From: Candidatus Saccharimonadota bacterium
Lineage (GTDB): Bacteria; Patescibacteriota; Saccharimonadia; Saccharimonadales; JACDFO01
Length of the DNA: 32,469 nt
Assembly: GCA_013815785.1 (NCBI GenBank)
Contig: JACDFO010000004.1
Location: forward strand, 1 to 32,469
Reading direction: 5' to 3'
Each line of letters begins with the position of its first letter. The first letter of the stretch is position 1. Below, in pieces: positions 8,555-14,654 of the stretch. The notes below the pieces were generated by a model that worked only from the letters and a program-made list of their open reading frames with translations, ran no database searches and was not told the origin of the DNA. Both the position numbers and the translations under genes were made by a program.

Positions 8555-8773
8555 ATGCATTTGCCATTTTTTGGTCATGAAAAACCAGCCGAAGCTCCAA
8601 AACTACCATCAGAAGTCATGGCTGCCGACGCAGCTAAATACCCAGTAGGTGGCGTAGCTATAACGGGGGCAGAGCGAGCAGGTGATGTAGTACAGACAGC
8701 CGAAGCTCCAGCCACACAAGCTCCTGGTGAAGTAACAGATACGGATCATCAGATTCCTGCTCAAACAGCCTAA
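8555..8773 (+). CDS. Small acidic hypothetical protein
   Basis: A 72-residue protein with no recognised family. It begins MHLPFFGHEKPAEAPKLP and is rich in Ala, Pro, Glu and Thr, with no membrane segment or signal peptide, so it is probably cytoplasmic and largely disordered. The coding claim rests on context: a perfect promoter at 8466-8494 and a good intrinsic terminator at 8791-8820 frame exactly this reading frame as a single-gene transcript. There is no clear Shine-Dalgarno; the leader is A-rich. A strongly transcribed unit for so small a protein suggests an abundant product, or that the RNA itself matters. Confidence 0.6.
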   Translation: MHLPFFGHEKPAEAPKLPSEVMAADAAKYPVGGVAITGAERAGDVVQTAEAPATQAPGEVTDTDHQIPAQTA

Positions 8774-8790
8774 GCCATTACTTCCATCAT

Positions 8791-8820
8791 AAGAAACCTC
8801 ATTTAAGGGGCTTCTTTAAT
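8791..8820 (+). terminator. Intrinsic terminator
   Basis: AAGAAACCTC (8791-8800), loop ATTTAA, GGGGCTTCTT (8807-8816): a 10-position stem with one mismatch and one G-U pair, ending in a T-rich run. It closes the 72-residue gene and separates it from the promoter at 8829. Confidence 0.7.
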
Positions 8821-8828
8821 GGTAACGA

Positions 8829-8857
8829 TTGACAAATGTTGTAAAATTTGTTATAGT
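8829..8857 (+). promoter_or_regulatory. Promoter giving a leaderless transcript
   Basis: TTGACA (8829-8834), 17-bp spacer, TATAGT (8852-8857). Only 7 bp separate the -10 box from the ATG at 8865, so transcription should begin at or within a base of the start codon. Confidence 0.75.
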
Positions 8858-8864
8858 AACTGCT

Positions 8865-9158
8865 ATGAACGAACCAGGTTCACCAGAACATTCAGTTTGG
8901 AACGAAGAAAGCGCGATTTTAGACCGTGAAGCCGGCTTTGGGTGGCATCCCGATGGTCGGAATGACCAGGTTTATGAGGCAATTAAAAAGCGCGAAGAAC
9001 TGCTGGATACAGTAGTCAATACCCAGCACGATATACACGAAGAAGAAAAAGAAAATCTGTGGAATGCTTATTACCAGCAAATAGAAAAGGTTATTAGGCT
9101 AAAGGAACAATTTGAGGTTGGTGACCCGCCAATGCAAATTCCTTCACCAGAAGAGTAA
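8865..9158 (+). CDS. Hypothetical coiled-coil-like protein, probably leaderless
   Basis: A 97-residue acidic protein starting MNEPGSPEHSVWNEE. An in-frame TTG lies further upstream at 8829 but is the promoter -35 box, so ATG 8865 is the real start. The middle (about 38-82) is highly charged and helical (EAIKKREELLDTVVNTQHDI, then ENLWNAYYQQIEKVIRLKEQ) and could form a helical hairpin or coiled coil. The tail is Pro-rich. No signal peptide or membrane segment is present. The family is not recognised. It lies 25 bp before ftsK, whose own -10 box sits in the gap. With no room for a ribosome binding site, translation should begin directly at the 5' end. Confidence 0.7.
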   Translation: MNEPGSPEHSVWNEESAILDREAGFGWHPDGRNDQVYEAIKKREELLDTVVNTQHDIHEEEKENLWNAYYQQIEKVIRLKEQFEVGDPPMQIPSPEE

Positions 9159-9171
9159 AACATAGTATAAT
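9143..9171 (+). promoter_or_regulatory. Candidate ftsK promoter
   Basis: TTCACC (9143-9148), 17-bp spacer, TATAAT (9166-9171). The -10 is perfect and the -35 weak. The ftsK ATG at 9184 is only 12 bp after the -10 box, so any leader would be about 6 nt, and no Shine-Dalgarno is present. Confidence 0.5.
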
Positions 9172-9183
9172 AAGTAAACGGTT

Positions 9184-11379
9184 ATGGCAAAAAAGAAAAA
9201 ACAAACTAGAAAACGCAAAGAACCAGAATATAAAGAGAGGTCCAGCTTTTGGCCGCTCTCAGGCGCTATTCTCTTATTTGTTGCGGCTTTCTTTTTGCTC
9301 CTAGGTGGGTTTGGTACTGGTGGTCCGCTGCCGCTCAATATGTTTAAAGGCATGTACGTAGCTCTCGGATGGGCGGCTTATCTCACGCCTGTGGCCTTTT
9401 TATTTTTTGGTATTTGGAAATTTAGTAGTGAAGACCGACAGATTCCATTCGGCAAGCTCGTCAGTATGCTTGCTTTTGTAGTTGCGTCTGCATCTTGGGC
9501 ACACGTCGGCTTCGTAACAGAAAATCTTAGTGGTGAATTTATCGGCGGTCATGGTGGGGCGGTGGGACGCGTAATAGGTGGTGTAGCCCTAGGCGCACTC
9601 GATAAAATGCCGGCAGCCATACTATTCTTTATATTTAGTGTGCTTACGTTTATGTTGACCTTCGGCATCTCGCCCCGCGTATTATTACGAGTTTTTGAAA
9701 TCTTCGAACGGCCCGAAGGCGACGACACAGACCTAGCAGAACTGAAGGCCAAAGCAGAATCAAATGGTTTTAAACTGAACGAAGGCGTACCCGTTGAACA
9801 CCAGAGTGACCGCGACCGTGCACGCTTATCTACACTTAAAAACACAGCCCAGAAGCTGAGTACTACTGAAGACCATGCCGCTTTGACTGCAGCCAGCGAC
9901 CCGGATTGGCAGTTTCCAGGTCTCGATTTGCTGAACCATAAAGTAGACAAAGCCAATGCAGGTGATGTAGAAGGTAGTGCCCAGATTATCAAAGAAACGT
10001 TTACCAACTTTGGTATCGATGTCGAGATGGAAGGTGCCACGGTAGGACCAACTGTTACGCAGTACACATTGAAGCCTCCATCCAACGTTAAGCTCACGAA
10101 GCTTACGGCACTGGAAAATAACTTGGCTCTTAGTCTTGCTGCTCAGTCATTACGTATGGAAGCACCAATTCCTGGTAAGCGGGCGGTTGGTATTGAGGTG
10201 CCGAATGTTAAGCGGGCAATTGTTCGCATCAGTTCGACGCTCGAATCAAAATCCTGGACAGATAAATCTGGGCCGCTTAGTTTTGTGGTCGGTAAAGACA
10301 TTAACGGTGAATCACTGGTTGGCGACCTGGCCGATATGCCACACCTACTGATCGCTGGTCAAACCAAATCCGGTAAGTCCATTATGATTAACACCTTGCT
10401 GACGAGCCTGCTATATCGCAATTCGCCTAGTGACATGAAGCTAATATTGGTTGACCCAAAAGTTGTCGAGTTGGCTCCATATAACGATATTCCTCATCTG
10501 TTAGCACCTGTGATTACTGAGCCCGAAAAGTGTATCAGCGCGCTGAAATGGGCTGTTGCAGAAATGGAACGACGCTATCGCACCATGGCCGATGCACAAT
10601 GTCGCGATATTGGTGAATATAACGCTAAGAAATCCGAAGAGGGCATGCCGTATATCGTGATTGTTATCGATGAGTTGGCGGACCTGATGATGATGGCCGC
10701 CCGCGATGTTGAAGCGTTGATAGTGCGTATCGCACAAAAGGCTAGGGCAGTCGGGCTGCACCTGGTACTGGCGACCCAGAGTCCGCGCGTGGATGTCATT
10801 ACGGGGCTGATTAAAGCTAACATACCAGCCCGGATTGCGTTTGCGGTGGCTGGACAGATTGAATCTAGAATTATTATTGATAGCATGGGCGCCGAAAAAC
10901 TGCTAGGTAAGGGTGACATGCTGTATAAAACGACTGACATGCCACGACCAAAACGTGTCCAAGGTGCCTTTATCTCAACCGAAGAAACCCAAAAAGTTAC
11001 TGATTTCTTGCGTATGCAGCGTCCGCCGCAATATGACGACGAGATTATCAGCCAGCCGGTTCAGTTGAATGGCAAAGGTGGCATCGTGGCTGATTACGGT
11101 GGCCAGGACGCAGATGATGACATGTATAAAGACGCTGTACGGGCTGTGATTGAGGGTAAAAAAGCCAGCACATCACTACTGCAGCGGCGCTTACGCATCG
11201 GTTACGGCCGTGCCGCCAGGTTGATTGAAACTATGGAAGAACAGGGAATCATCGGCACGGCAGACGGCAATCGCCCTCGTGAAGTGTTGGTAAGTTCATT
11301 AGACGAAGTCTTTGGTGGTGGCGCTGTCGAGGCAGACGACGAAATGTACAACGAAAACTTCCCAGACGAAAAAGAATAG
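9184..11379 (+). CDS. ftsK: DNA translocase FtsK/SpoIIIE
   Basis: A 731-residue DNA pump that clears chromosome ends from the division septum. A basic start (KKKKQTRKRK) is followed by about four membrane helices between residues 20 and 165. The motor has Walker A (GQTKSGKS, about 392-399), preceded by the GKDINGES strand, and Walker B (IVIVIDELADLMM, about 491-503), then the ATQSPRVDVITGLIKANIPARI box typical of FtsK. The C-terminal winged-helix gamma domain (about 645-715, SLLQRRLRIGYGRAARLIETMEEQGI) reads KOPS-like DNA sites and XerD in known systems. The linker between membrane and motor is short, so the protein is nearer SpoIIIE-size than E. coli FtsK. The start lacks a ribosome site, see the promoter at 9143. 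Confidence 0.96.
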   Translation: MAKKKKQTRKRKEPEYKERSSFWPLSGAILLFVAAFFLLLGGFGTGGPLPLNMFKGMYVALGWAAYLTPVAFLFFGIWKFSSEDRQIPFGKLVSMLAFVVASASWAHVGFVTENLSGEFIGGHGGAVGRVIGGVALGALDKMPAAILFFIFSVLTFMLTFGISPRVLLRVFEIFERPEGDDTDLAELKAKAESNGFKLNEGVPVEHQSDRDRARLSTLKNTAQKLSTTEDHAALTAASDPDWQFPGLDLLNHKVDKANAGDVEGSAQIIKETFTNFGIDVEMEGATVGPTVTQYTLKPPSNVKLTKLTALENNLALSLAAQSLRMEAPIPGKRAVGIEVPNVKRAIVRISSTLESKSWTDKSGPLSFVVGKDINGESLVGDLADMPHLLIAGQTKSGKSIMINTLLTSLLYRNSPSDMKLILVDPKVVELAPYNDIPHLLAPVITEPEKCISALKWAVAEMERRYRTMADAQCRDIGEYNAKKSEEGMPYIVIVIDELADLMMMAARDVEALIVRIAQKARAVGLHLVLATQSPRVDVITGLIKANIPARIAFAVAGQIESRIIIDSMGAEKLLGKGDMLYKTTDMPRPKRVQGAFISTEETQKVTDFLRMQRPPQYDDEIISQPVQLNGKGGIVADYGGQDADDDMYKDAVRAVIEGKKASTSLLQRRLRIGYGRAARLIETMEEQGIIGTADGNRPREVLVSSLDEVFGGGAVEADDEMYNENFPDEKE

Positions 11380-11396
11380 GAACTTACCAACTTTAA

Positions 11397-11497
11397 CCCG
11401 AATCCCGAAATCCCCACAAAAACACTCACTCATTTGCAAACAGCAAATAACCTGTCAAAAATTTCCAGTGTTTTCTTAGAGGTTTTCGGAATTCAGG
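11397..11497. repeat. Nested imperfect palindrome, element 5
   Basis: Outer arms CCCGAATCCCGAAA (11397-11410) and TTTCGGAATTCAGG (11484-11497) pair at 12 of 14 positions. Inside are AAAACACT (11419-11426) with AGTGTTTT (11467-11474), and a central hairpin ATTTGC (11432-11437), loop AAACA, GCAAAT (11443-11448). The layout and length match the elements at 8331, 12457, 13250 and 13931, but the sequence differs. It fills the gap after ftsK. Confidence 0.55.
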
Positions 11498-11507
11498 TAA
11501 TTTAGCC

Positions 11508-11536
11508 TTGCCTTACTGTTAAAAAAGTTCTATCTT
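11508..11536 (+). promoter_or_regulatory. Promoter of the 260-residue gene
   Basis: TTGCCT (11508-11513), 17-bp spacer, TATCTT (11531-11536). It starts 11 bp after the palindromic element and would give a leader of about 35 nt that contains a Shine-Dalgarno (AAAGGA). Confidence 0.6.
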
Positions 11537-11577
11537 TAGCTTAAGAGGAAACCAAAAACACCGAAAGGAAAACGACC

Positions 11578-12360
11578 ATGTCAGAGTTTCTTATCCCGCA
11601 TAACGACGAGGGTAGGGCTCTGTCTCCCATTGAGGCAAAAACAGGAGTCGTCCTGCCTATTTGGGCACCGGGTGATGGCCTTACCAATCGTCATCACCCA
11701 CACTTCTATAAAAGAAATTTTTTAAACGGCCTGCGAAAACAAGAAACGCGGGCCGTTCGCTTTTCCAGGCTTCAAAGAGTGCAGCTGTCTGCGCATGAGA
11801 AGTATCACAGAGCGTTTGATGGAACCGCTTTCCCAGTTGATGAGAACCAGTCATTCGGAATAACTATCCTCAATTGTGCTGGCTATATTGCCGGTCACTC
11901 TGTGGAGATGTCAGGCTCGAAACCCAACATAATAGAGACGACTCCTAGAATGAGAAGAATACTACGCTCGCCAGGAATCTTAACTATGGAAAGACGCTAT
12001 AGTTATCGCCGCGATATAGGCCAGTTTCTGATGTATCATGCTGTGTCGCAACGGTTCGACCACGTAAAAAGGGGCCAAGTAGAAGAATTTATTGAGTTGG
12101 GTGCAGCAAAGTTTCAGACAGATGAGCTGGCACAAGAGCGCAGACTTCGATTAGGGATGCGGTTGACAAATATAGGACTTGGCATAGCAGTAGATGGTAT
12201 CGGCAAGAAATACTTGCAAGCACGCCAGTCGCTGGCATTGCCGGAAGAAGCACCTATTTGTGCCTGGCAAGTTGCAAAAGATTACGTGGCTGGCCACGAA
12301 CCGGATTATTACGATACTCTGCACGAAAACCTCGAATTGCAATTAGCGGACGCGGCATAG
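11578..12360 (+). CDS. Hypothetical protein, His-rich motif
   Basis: A 260-residue soluble protein that I cannot assign. The start ATG 11578 follows CGAAAGGAAAACGACC, a good ribosome site. Residues about 38-45 read RHHPHFYK, and about 63-80 read SRLQRVQLSAHEKYHRAF followed by DGT-FP. The conserved-looking His, Arg and Tyr cluster could bind metal or nucleic acid, but this is a guess. The rest is mixed helical with many Arg. There is no signal peptide or membrane helix. It has its own promoter (11508-11536), and the strong ribosomal promoter of rpsF begins 3 bp after its stop. It may be a lineage-restricted family. Confidence 0.7.
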   Translation: MSEFLIPHNDEGRALSPIEAKTGVVLPIWAPGDGLTNRHHPHFYKRNFLNGLRKQETRAVRFSRLQRVQLSAHEKYHRAFDGTAFPVDENQSFGITILNCAGYIAGHSVEMSGSKPNIIETTPRMRRILRSPGILTMERRYSYRRDIGQFLMYHAVSQRFDHVKRGQVEEFIELGAAKFQTDELAQERRLRLGMRLTNIGLGIAVDGIGKKYLQARQSLALPEEAPICAWQVAKDYVAGHEPDYYDTLHENLELQLADAA

Positions 12361-12363
12361 CTC

Positions 12364-12392
12364 TTGACTAACAGGGGTAAATAAGATAGAAT
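12364..12392 (+). promoter_or_regulatory. rpsF-rpsR promoter
   Basis: TTGACT (12364-12369), 17-bp spacer, TAGAAT (12387-12392). The 17 bases from 12361 match those of the rpsO promoter from 2755 at 15 positions, including AACAGGGG right after the -35 box. Transcription would start near 12399, giving a 5' leader of about 230 nt that contains two structured elements. Confidence 0.75.
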
Positions 12393-12402
12393 AGTCTAGT
12401 TA

Positions 12403-12434
12403 TTAACTCAGCTCATAGCCATTGAGCTGCTTAA
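12403..12434 (+). promoter_or_regulatory. First hairpin of the rpsF leader
   Basis: TTAA (12403-12406) and CAGCTC (12409-12414) pair with GAGCTG (12424-12429) and TTAA (12431-12434); the loop is ATAGCCATT. It starts at the predicted 5' end of the rpsF mRNA. The S6:S18 complex represses its own operon through a leader stem in many bacteria; I cannot show that this hairpin is that motif. Confidence 0.45.
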
Positions 12435-12456
12435 CATCTATCTATTTGAGGTAAAA

Positions 12457-12557
12457 CCAAAGCAGCAACTTGATTGCTGATGCGTTTTCTTGTTGACGAA
12501 GCGTAGTTTCTACTACGCTGAGGAGCAAAAAACGAATCAGCAGTAGTTGACCTTTGG
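12457..12557. repeat. Nested imperfect palindrome, element 4 (rpsF leader)
   Basis: Left arm 12457-12492 (CCAAAG, CAACT, TGCTGAT, CGTTTT, TTG blocks in order) pairs block by block with right arm 12526-12557. The centre is a perfect 8-bp hairpin AGCGTAGT (12500-12507), loop TTCT, ACTACGCT (12512-12519). It would be transcribed in the rpsF leader and is by far the strongest structure there. Layout and length match elements 1, 2, 3 and 5. Confidence 0.65.
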
Positions 12558-12629
12558 AGTTTGGCTAATAGCATAGGTGATAAGTAGCTCACAGTGCGTA
12601 TGGGCTTTAACCAAGGGAGAAAGTCTCTT

Positions 12630-13022
12630 ATGAATCAATACGAAATTGCTGTATTGTACCACCCTGATCTCGAGGTCGATTTGACCAAGGCCGAGGAACG
12701 GGTGACTAAAATTATCACCGATAACGGTGGAAAAATTACAGCAGCTGACAACTGGGGCAAGCGCAAGTTAGCTTACACTATCAAAAAGCAAGAACATGCC
12801 GTGTATGTGTTTTATACCGTTGAAATGCCAGGAGAAGGTGTTTTGAAGACAGAAGCTACATTAAATATTACTGACGAAGTGATTCGTTATTTGATTGTTC
12901 GCCCCGATCTTAAAAAGATTGCTAAAGCAGAGGCAATCAAAGCCGACAAGCTTAAGAAGGCGGCCGAACGCGGTGACCGTGCTAACGACGACGATAAAGA
13001 TGAAGAGAAAGACGAGGAATAA
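12630..13022 (+). CDS. rpsF: 30S ribosomal protein S6
   Basis: A 130-residue S6, which pairs with S18 in the 30S platform. It starts MNQYEIAVLYHPDLEVDL and has the typical GGKITAADNWGKRKLAYTIKK stretch (about 34-54, two runs) and YLIVRPDLKK near residues 87-96. The ATG at 12630 is preferred over an in-frame GTG at 12594 because the protein then begins exactly where S6 proteins do, and a Shine-Dalgarno (AAGGGAG) lies 11 bp before it. The C-terminal tail beyond residue 100 is first basic and then strongly acidic (DDDKDEEKDEE), a common S6 feature. rpsR follows after 2 bp. Confidence 0.95.
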   Translation: MNQYEIAVLYHPDLEVDLTKAEERVTKIITDNGGKITAADNWGKRKLAYTIKKQEHAVYVFYTVEMPGEGVLKTEATLNITDEVIRYLIVRPDLKKIAKAEAIKADKLKKAAERGDRANDDDKDEEKDEE

Positions 13023-13024
13023 AG

Positions 13025-13228
13025 ATGGCTAAGATTTTTAAGAATCGAACCGATGTAGCTTATTTTGACTACAAAGATTTTAAAACCTTGCAGCGTTATG
13101 TAAATGGCTTTGGACAAATTGAAACGCGCAAGAAAACCGGCCTCAAGGAACACGAACAGAGGCGATTGGCAGTTGCGATTAAGCGTGCGCGGCATATAGC
13201 ATTACTACCATTCGTAGCCTCAAACTAG
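13025..13228 (+). CDS. rpsR: 30S ribosomal protein S18
   Basis: A 67-residue S18, the partner of S6. The landmarks are FDYKDFKTLQRYVNGFGQIE (about 14-33), RKKTGLKEHEQRRLAVAIKRAR (about 35-56) and the closing ALLPFV. The N-terminal Cys that bind zinc in some S18 proteins are absent, which makes it a C-minus, zinc-independent form. It follows rpsF directly. In many bacteria ssb lies between rpsF and rpsR; here ssb comes after both and has its own promoter. A terminator-like hairpin follows at 13232. Confidence 0.95.
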   Translation: MAKIFKNRTDVAYFDYKDFKTLQRYVNGFGQIETRKKTGLKEHEQRRLAVAIKRARHIALLPFVASN

Positions 13229-13231
13229 CTG

Positions 13232-13270
13232 TTGCGCCTTCCATACACCGCACCAGGCGCAATTTTCTTC
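13232..13270 (+). terminator. Intrinsic terminator after rpsR, overlapping element 2
   Basis: TTGCGCCT (13232-13239) and AGGCGCAA (13255-13262) are perfectly complementary, with a 15-nt loop, and are followed by TTTTCTTCT. This is a good intrinsic terminator. The right half of its stem and its T-run are also the left arm of the longer palindrome 13250-13339, so the two folds exclude each other. Confidence 0.65.
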
Positions 13271-13339
13271 TCAATGCTCGTTCACCGTACTAATGTGTAC
13301 GGCTCACTCCGCGTCTTGAAGAGAAATTGCACCTGGCAC
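13250..13339. repeat. Nested imperfect palindrome, element 2
   Basis: Left arm 13250-13270 (CACCAGGCGCAATTTTCTTC) pairs with right arm 13318-13339 (GAAGAGAAATTGCACCTGGC). The centre is CCGTAC (13275-13280), loop TAATGT, GTACGG (13287-13292), followed by CTCACTCCG. Element 1 has GTAT, TACCC, ATACAG and CTCAGTCCG at the same place, so these two appear homologous. Confidence 0.7.
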
Positions 13340-13362
13340 ACGTGTATGAAATGCGCCGGGGG

Positions 13363-13391
13363 TTGACGAAACAAAGTACAAAGATTACTGT
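13363..13391 (+). promoter_or_regulatory. ssb promoter
   Basis: TTGACG (13363-13368), 17-bp spacer, TACTGT (13386-13391). It lies 23 bp after element 2 and about 48 bp before ssb. A TAGAAA box 5 bp further on is a less well spaced alternative. Confidence 0.55.
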
Positions 13392-13439
13392 AGAAATACA
13401 ATAATTAATCGAACACATAGTTGTTCTAAGGAGATTAAA

Positions 13440-13919
13440 ATGGCTCGATCATTTAACCAAGTAACATTAATGGGCAACCTGACTCGGGACCCAGAACTTC
13501 GCCAAACACCAAATGGCCAGAATGTCTGTAGCTTTAGCCTCGCGCTAAATCGCAGCTACAAAGGTGGTGATGGCGAATGGAAAGAAGCGACTGACTTCGT
13601 GAACTGCATAGCCTGGGGGCCGCTAGGCGAGCGAGTAGCACAGTATCTGACAAAAGGCCGTCCAGCACTAGTAAGCGGACGTTTGCAATCAAGCAACTGG
13701 GAGCAAGATGGCCAGAAGCGCAGTAAATTAGAAGTTATTGCTCAGGACGTAACGTTCTTAGGCGGTGCTGGCGGAGGCGAGGGCGGCGCGAGTCGCACGT
13801 CTTCTGGCGGAGATGAATTTGATCAGACACCAAAGCCAAGTAAAACAGCTAAGAAAGACGACGTAGTCATCGAAGATATCGGCGACGAACCAATCAACCT
13901 TGATGACATCCCGTTTTAA
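13440..13919 (+). CDS. ssb: Single-stranded DNA-binding protein
   Basis: A 159-residue SSB with an OB fold in residues 1-110 (MARSFNQVTLMGNLTRDPEL, then FVNCIAWGPLGERVAQYLTKG). A Gly-rich linker (about 112-125) and an acidic tail ending in DDIPF follow. The last residues are the conserved peptide that recruits replication and repair proteins. A strong Shine-Dalgarno (AAGGAG) precedes ATG 13440. The gene stands alone between two palindromic repeats, each transcribed separately from rpsF-rpsR, as judged from the promoter at 13363 and the terminator at 13232. Confidence 0.96.
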   Translation: MARSFNQVTLMGNLTRDPELRQTPNGQNVCSFSLALNRSYKGGDGEWKEATDFVNCIAWGPLGERVAQYLTKGRPALVSGRLQSSNWEQDGQKRSKLEVIAQDVTFLGGAGGGEGGASRTSSGGDEFDQTPKPSKTAKKDDVVIEDIGDEPINLDDIPF

Positions 13920-13930
13920 CAAATTATTGA

Positions 13931-14022
13931 CTGCACATTCTGGGCGAAAAGCTGCGTCAAAAATCCTCACTGTATTACGCATACAGCTCCGATTTTGTGC
14001 TCGCTTTTCATCCCAGACTGCA
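13931..14022. repeat. Nested imperfect palindrome, element 3
   Basis: Left arm 13931-13952 (TGCA, TCTGGG, GAAAAGC in order) pairs with right arm 14003-14022 (GCTTTTCATCCCAGACTGCA). Inside, CAAAAATC pairs with GATTTTG, and the centre is CTGTAT (13970-13975), loop TACGC, ATACAG (13981-13986). The centre TATTAC-CATACAGCTC is shared with element 1. It fills the gap between ssb and efp. Confidence 0.7.
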
Positions 14023-14066
14023 CTAGCCAAAATCTGTTAAAACCATACAAGAATAAGGAGTTATAG

Positions 14067-14633
14067 ATGGCGTTAGGTGTTACTGATTTAAAGAAAGGGC
14101 AAGTGTTCCAGATGGATGGGACGCCTTACCGAGTGGTGGAATATGCTCAGAAGGTGATGGGTCGTGGCGGCTCTATCGTGAACGTTAAAATTAAGAGCTT
14201 GCTCGACGGTAAGGTACTAGATAAGACCTTCAAAGGTAGTGAGTCGATAGAATCTGCAGATGTGAGCAATAAAAACGTCCAATATTTGTATAATGACGGT
14301 GCTACATTCTTTTTTATGGATGAAGTTACGTATGAACAGTTCGAGCTTTCGGCCATAGACATGGAGGCGCAGGCTGGGCTTATGAAAGAAGGCGACCGAG
14401 TACAGGCCCAGCTGTTCGACGAGCGCGTTATTAACATCGAGCTTCCAAAAAATGTGCCGCTGAAGGTAACGTACACTGAAAATGTGGTTAAAGGCGATAC
14501 CACCAGTTCTGTTCTAAAAGACGCTACCCTTGAAACGGGTATCTCTGTAAAAGTTCCGTCATTTGTAAAAACCGGAGATGTGGTGTCTGTTGATACCACA
14601 ACGGGAGCCTACCGTGAGCGCGTCAAAGGATAG
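14067..14633 (+). CDS. efp: Elongation factor P
   Basis: A 188-residue EF-P, which lets ribosomes pass poly-proline stretches. Domain I (about 1-65) starts MALGVTDLKKGQVFQMDGTPY; domains II and III have VTYEQFELS and the closing TGAYRERV. The tip of the domain I loop, where a Lys or Arg is modified in other bacteria, reads KVMGRGGS: Arg33 takes the place of E. coli Lys34, and Met replaces the usual Pro. No modification enzyme (EpmA, EarP, YmfI) is in the window. A strong Shine-Dalgarno (AAGGAG) precedes ATG 14067. The stop codon lies in a hairpin shared with the leader of tlyA. Confidence 0.96.
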   Translation: MALGVTDLKKGQVFQMDGTPYRVVEYAQKVMGRGGSIVNVKIKSLLDGKVLDKTFKGSESIESADVSNKNVQYLYNDGATFFFMDEVTYEQFELSAIDMEAQAGLMKEGDRVQAQLFDERVINIELPKNVPLKVTYTENVVKGDTTSSVLKDATLETGISVKVPSFVKTGDVVSVDTTTGAYRERVKG

Positions 14634-14645
14634 GGCTACTATCCT
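14627..14645 (+). promoter_or_regulatory. Hairpin at efp stop / tlyA leader
   Basis: AGGATAG (14627-14633) pairs perfectly with CTATCCT (14639-14645), loop GGCTA. The efp stop codon is the last three bases of the left arm. There is no T-run, so it is not a plain terminator; it may couple or tune translation of tlyA, whose ribosome site TGGGGA follows at once. Confidence 0.45.
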
Positions 14646-14654
14646 GGGGAACAA

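Noticed and set aside
11380-11577. tRNA or small RNA gene after ftsK
   Set aside because: The pairing there does not give a cloverleaf and no CCA or T-loop sequence is present; it is better described as a palindromic element.
12594-12629. GTG start 12 codons upstream for rpsF
   Set aside because: S6 proteins begin at the MxxYEI position, which is ATG 12630 with its own Shine-Dalgarno.
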